In this document: in pieces, positions 61,132-64,000 of the stretch | How positions within the stretch are numbered: position 1 is the stretch's first letter | How the letters are laid out: every line of letters begins with the position of its first letter | NCBI RefSeq assembly: GCF_014836715.1 | Contig: NZ_JACSQI010000006.1 | Span: 62,001 to 126,000 of the forward strand | Origin: Escherichia whittamii | GTDB lineage: Bacteria > Pseudomonadota > Gammaproteobacteria > Enterobacterales > Enterobacteriaceae | Reading direction: 5' to 3' | DNA: 64,000 nucleotides | Program-made: the position numbers and the translations under genes | The notes under the pieces: generated by a model | The model's database searches: none | Told to the model about the DNA's origin: nothing | Seen by the model: only the letters and a program-made list of their open reading frames with translations

Positions 61132-62088
61132 ATGCGGGTTCTGATCGTTAAAACATCGTCGATGGGCGATGTTCTCCATACGCTGCCCGCACTCACCGAT
61201 GCCCAGCAGGCAATCCCTGGAATTACGTTTGATTGGGTGGTAGAAGAAGGCTTCGCACAGATTCCGTCCTGGCATGCCGCTGTTGAGAGGGTGATTCCTG
61301 TGGCGATACGTCGCTGGCGCAAAGCCTGGCTCTCGGCCCCCATAAAAGCGGAACGGAAAGCGTTTCGTAAAGCCCTTCAGGCAGAAAACTATGACGCAAT
61401 TATCGACGCCCAAGGGCTGGTAAAAAGCGCTGCTCTGGTGACACGTCTGGCACATGGCGTTAAGCACGGAATGGACTGGCAAACCGCTCGCGAGCCTTTA
61501 GCCAGCCTGTTTTACAATCGTAAACATCATATTGCGAAACAGCAGCACGCTGTCGAACGTACCCGTGAACTGTTCGCAAAAAGCCTTGGCTATAGCAAAC
61601 CGCAGACCCAGGGCGATTATGCTATTGCGCAGCATTTCCTGACAAATCCACTACCAGATGCTGGAGAGTATGCTGTATTCCTCCATGCGACTACCCGCGA
61701 TGATAAACACTGGCCGGAAGATCACTGGCGAGAATTAATTGGTTTACTGGCAGGTTCAGGGATTCGAATTAAACTACCGTGGGGTGCACCGCATGAAGAA
61801 GAGCGGGCAAAAAGGCTGGCGGAAGGCTTTGATTATGTCGACGTACTACCGAAGATGAGTCTGGAAGGCGTTGCCCGTGTGCTGGCTGGAGCTAAATTTG
61901 TTGTGTCGGTCGATACAGGGTTAAGCCATTTAACTGCGGCACTCGATAAACCCAATATCACAGTTTATGGGCCTACAGACCCAGGATTAATTGGCGGTTA
62001 TGGGAAGAATCAGGTAGTTTGCATGGCACCGGATAAAGATCTTGCTCATCTGGCTGCAGAAACAGTATTAAAGAAAATCAATTCCTGA
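61132..62088 (+). CDS. waaC: WaaC, ADP-heptose:LPS heptosyltransferase I
   Basis: WaaC attaches the first heptose to Kdo2-lipid A. The 318-residue GT9 enzyme begins MRVLIVKTSSMGDVLHTLPA. The heptose-site blocks are LHATTRDDKHWPEDHW and VSVDTGLSHLTAALDKPN. The last 25 or so residues (VVCMAPDKDLAHLAAETVLK and after) differ from the K-12 tail as I recall it, and base composition drops to AT-rich at this point, marking the edge of the variable core region. It is three bases downstream of waaF. Confidence 0.97.
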   Translation: MRVLIVKTSSMGDVLHTLPALTDAQQAIPGITFDWVVEEGFAQIPSWHAAVERVIPVAIRRWRKAWLSAPIKAERKAFRKALQAENYDAIIDAQGLVKSAALVTRLAHGVKHGMDWQTAREPLASLFYNRKHHIAKQQHAVERTRELFAKSLGYSKPQTQGDYAIAQHFLTNPLPDAGEYAVFLHATTRDDKHWPEDHWRELIGLLAGSGIRIKLPWGAPHEEERAKRLAEGFDYVDVLPKMSLEGVARVLAGAKFVVSVDTGLSHLTAALDKPNITVYGPTDPGLIGGYGKNQVVCMAPDKDLAHLAAETVLKKINS

Positions 62089-62126
62089 TTAACACATTCT
62101 ATATTATTTAAAACGGTGGAGAAGCA

Positions 62127-63344
62127 ATGTTAACAGCCTCGCTGGTGCTGCGTAATAAAGAGAGCTGGAAACCATACTGGAATAAAGTGTTGGTATTCCT
62201 CTTTATTGCAACCTTTTTCCTTGATGGTATTACCCGTTATAAGCATATCATATCTGTACTAATGATTATTACGGTAATCTATCAAGTTTCTCGTGCTCCA
62301 GGAACATTTAAAGCACTCTATAAAAATAATCTTTTTTATAGCATCCTGGCACTGTCACTCATTCTTTTATATGCTACTTTCATATCACCTGATCTGAAAA
62401 TAAGTTTTAAAGAATTCAGTAACACGGTACTTAAAGGATTTTTGGCATATAGTTTACTAATACCTGCATTGTTAAAAGATGAAGATAATGAAAGCATCGG
62501 TAAAATTGTACTATACTCATTAGTTACCGGACTTGGGTTACGTTGCCTTGTTGAAATTATTCTTTATATTCAGGATTATAATAAAGGAATAATGCCATTT
62601 TCCACCTACGAACACCGTAGTATTTCCGATTCAATGGTGTTTCTATTTCCAGCATTATTAAATCTTTGGCTTATCAAGAAAACCTCTTATAAAATAGCAT
62701 TCGTAATTTTTAGTGCAGTTTTCTTATTTCTGTTATTAGGAACGCTCTCGCGTGGTGCATGGCTGGCAGTATTCATAGTAACTCTACTATGGTTAATCTT
62801 AAATCGTCAGTGGAAATTGTTGATGCTGATCTCCATCGTTATTTCTGTTGCAGCAGCGTGTATATTTACCTATAAAGGTGATCATGCCAATAAAGACAGG
62901 CTTATTTATAAACTTCAACAGACCGACAGTTCTTATCGCTATACCAATGGTACTCAAGGTACGGCGTGGACATTAATTATGGAAAATCCACTTAAGGGAT
63001 ATGGCTACGGCGATGATATTTACCATGCAATATATAATAAGCGTGTCGTCGATTTTCCATCATGGACGTTCAGGCAATCCATTGGACCACACAACGTTAT
63101 TTTGTCAATTTGGTTTGCAGCAGGTTTAGCTGGATTACTCGCTTTACTTTATCTGTATGGCTCTATTATCAAAGAAACAGCTAACGCAATATTTAAAAAA
63201 GTAGTAGTCACTCCTTATAATGGTCAATTATTACTATTTTTATCTCTTGTAGGTTTTTATATTATTCGAGGTAATTTCGAGGAAGTTGATCTCAAACCAA
63301 TTGGCTTGATTGTTGGTTTGCTGTTAGCTATGCGGAATAAATAA
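62127..63344 (+). CDS. waaL: WaaL, O-antigen ligase (non-K-12 type)
   Basis: WaaL transfers undecaprenol-linked O-antigen to lipid A-core on the periplasmic face. The 405-residue protein has about 12 membrane segments; between the last pairs is a large periplasmic loop (about residues 255-330) with TDSSYRYTNGTQGTAW and the conserved His in SIGPHNVILSIW, and TLSRGAW carries the conserved Arg. It does not resemble K-12 WaaL as I remember it (419 residues, MLTSFKLHSLK start) and fits the R1/R3/R4 type group. It is AT-rich, as usual for core-region genes. A ribosome site GGTGGAGAAGCA precedes it, 38 bases after waaC. Confidence 0.92.
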   Translation: MLTASLVLRNKESWKPYWNKVLVFLFIATFFLDGITRYKHIISVLMIITVIYQVSRAPGTFKALYKNNLFYSILALSLILLYATFISPDLKISFKEFSNTVLKGFLAYSLLIPALLKDEDNESIGKIVLYSLVTGLGLRCLVEIILYIQDYNKGIMPFSTYEHRSISDSMVFLFPALLNLWLIKKTSYKIAFVIFSAVFLFLLLGTLSRGAWLAVFIVTLLWLILNRQWKLLMLISIVISVAAACIFTYKGDHANKDRLIYKLQQTDSSYRYTNGTQGTAWTLIMENPLKGYGYGDDIYHAIYNKRVVDFPSWTFRQSIGPHNVILSIWFAAGLAGLLALLYLYGSIIKETANAIFKKVVVTPYNGQLLLFLSLVGFYIIRGNFEEVDLKPIGLIVGLLLAMRNK

Positions 63345-63349
63345 AAAAA

Positions 63350-63380
63350 AGCCTGCCTGACATTTGGTTCAGGCAGGCTC
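63350..63380 (-). terminator. terminator between convergent waaL and the WaaK-like gene
   Basis: GCCTGCCTGA-CATTTGGT-TCAGGCAGGC is a perfect 10-base stem; on the minus strand it is followed by TTTTTTTTATTT. It ends the large waa operon on the minus strand. Confidence 0.9.
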
Positions 63381-63397
63381 TTCAAATCAAAGAATTT

Positions 63398-64000
63398 TTA
63401 ACCAAACCAGTCTCGTATTTGTGCTTCAAAACTCTGAGTAACATGTTCCCAGCTATATTTTGAGAAAACAAAATTTCGGGCATTTTCAGCAATTTGTTCT
63501 CTGTCAGCATCAGCTAAAACTCGCTTAATATCCGCGAGAATACTTTCAGATGTCATAGGCTCTGCAAGGTGATAACCTGTAATTCCTTCCAGAACAAACT
63601 CACTGATTCCACCTTTTTGACTCGCAAGTACAGGTTTACCAGCCGCCATAGCTTCAACAGCTACCATACAAAAAGCTTCTTCTACCTGGGAAGGAACAAC
63701 AACTAAATCTGCTAAACGGTAATAGTTATGCATCTGCTCCGGCGGCTGCCCACCCGCCATGATACATTGCGCGCCAATAGCTTTCGCTTCATCCAGAACC
63801 TTTTTCTGATATTCAGCTTTTTCACCTTTTTTACTGGCAAAAGGATCACCAACGATAACCAGTTTAAGGTTGTCTCTATCCTTACACAGCTTATTGAAAG
63901 CATCCATAAGCATCAGACAGCCTTTATCTGGCGATATCCTTCCTGCAAATAATAACACCGTATCATTCGCATCGATATTGAATTTCTTCCTTAAATCTAC
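63398..64000 (-). CDS. WaaK-like LPS core glycosyltransferase (C-terminal part)
   Basis: The gene runs off the window; 200 C-terminal residues are seen, starting VDLRKKFNIDANDTVLLFAG. It is a GT4 (GT-B) enzyme: AGRISPDKG, then the donor-binding VPSQVEEAFCMVAVEAMAAGKPVLAS. It closely resembles Salmonella WaaK (1,2-N-acetylglucosaminyltransferase), including VVGDPFASKKGEKAEYQKKVL and SKYSWEHVTQSFE. In E. coli the relatives are waaK of the R2 core and waaD of the R3 core, each next to waaL. It should add the terminal side-branch sugar of the outer core. Which of the two types cannot be decided from this fragment. Confidence 0.85.
   Translation of the reverse strand, partial: VDLRKKFNIDANDTVLLFAGRISPDKGCLMLMDAFNKLCKDRDNLKLVIVGDPFASKKGEKAEYQKKVLDEAKAIGAQCIMAGGQPPEQMHNYYRLADLVVVPSQVEEAFCMVAVEAMAAGKPVLASQKGGISEFVLEGITGYHLAEPMTSESILADIKRVLADADREQIAENARNFVFSKYSWEHVTQSFEAQIRDWFG

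Overview
The window is a stretch of Escherichia coli chromosome (E. coli/Shigella group). Nearly every predicted protein agrees closely in length and sequence with what I recall of its E. coli K-12 counterpart. REP/BIME repeats, an ERIC-type repeat and the K-12 neighbour order support this. I saw no tRNA, rRNA, prophage, insertion sequence or CRISPR array. K-12 comparisons are from memory; no alignment was run.

Layout. Bases 1-25136 follow the K-12 88-89 min region read backwards: ftsN end, hslVU, menA, rraA, an extra unidentified membrane-protein gene, zapB, glpFKX, fpr, uspD, yiiS, yiiR, yiiQ, tpiA, cdh, sbp, pfkA, fieF, cpxP, cpxRA, yiiM, an extra DapA-type aldolase gene, kdgT, sodA, and the remains of the rhamnose locus. 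From 25231 to the end the order follows the K-12 81-82 min region read forwards: yiaT, yiaU, yiaVW, aldB, yiaY, selAB, yibF, yibHI, mtlADR, yibT, yibL, lldPRD, trmL, cysE-gpsA-secB-grxC-yibN, gpmI, envC, yibQ, waaH, kbl-tdh, hldD-waaF-waaC-waaL, and the end of a WaaK-like glycosyltransferase. The two halves meet in under 100 bases (25137-25230). That is what an inversion of the origin-containing segment between yiaT and rhaM would produce.

Main oddities. (1) The rhamnose locus is reduced to one in-frame fusion: the first 84 residues of the transporter RhaT joined to almost all of the mutarotase RhaM. rhaR, rhaS, rhaB, rhaA and rhaD are missing. (2) An ERIC element with an internal insert separates hldD from waaF, adds about 16 residues to HldD and appears to supply the waaF ribosome-binding site. 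(3) A roughly 215-base scrap of a UpaG/EhaG-type trimeric autotransporter adhesin lies between yibL and the lldP operator. (4) The rhsA element of K-12 is absent between yibF and yibH. (5) The waa locus is not K-12 type: WaaL differs, and the next gene is a WaaK-type transferase, pointing to an R2- or R3-like core. (6) Extra genes at 4331 and 21470, and a small membrane protein at 28694, are not in the K-12 gene list as I remember it.

Functionally the window combines cell division (FtsN, ZapB, EnvC), protein quality control and envelope stress (HslVU, Cpx with the sRNA CpxQ, SecB), glycerol, mannitol, lactate and ketodeoxygluconate use, glycolysis (TpiA, PfkA, GpmI), selenocysteine insertion, cysteine and phospholipid precursors, and LPS inner-core assembly. 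I found no wholly new multi-gene system; the novelty lies in the rearrangement scars and the few accessory genes.
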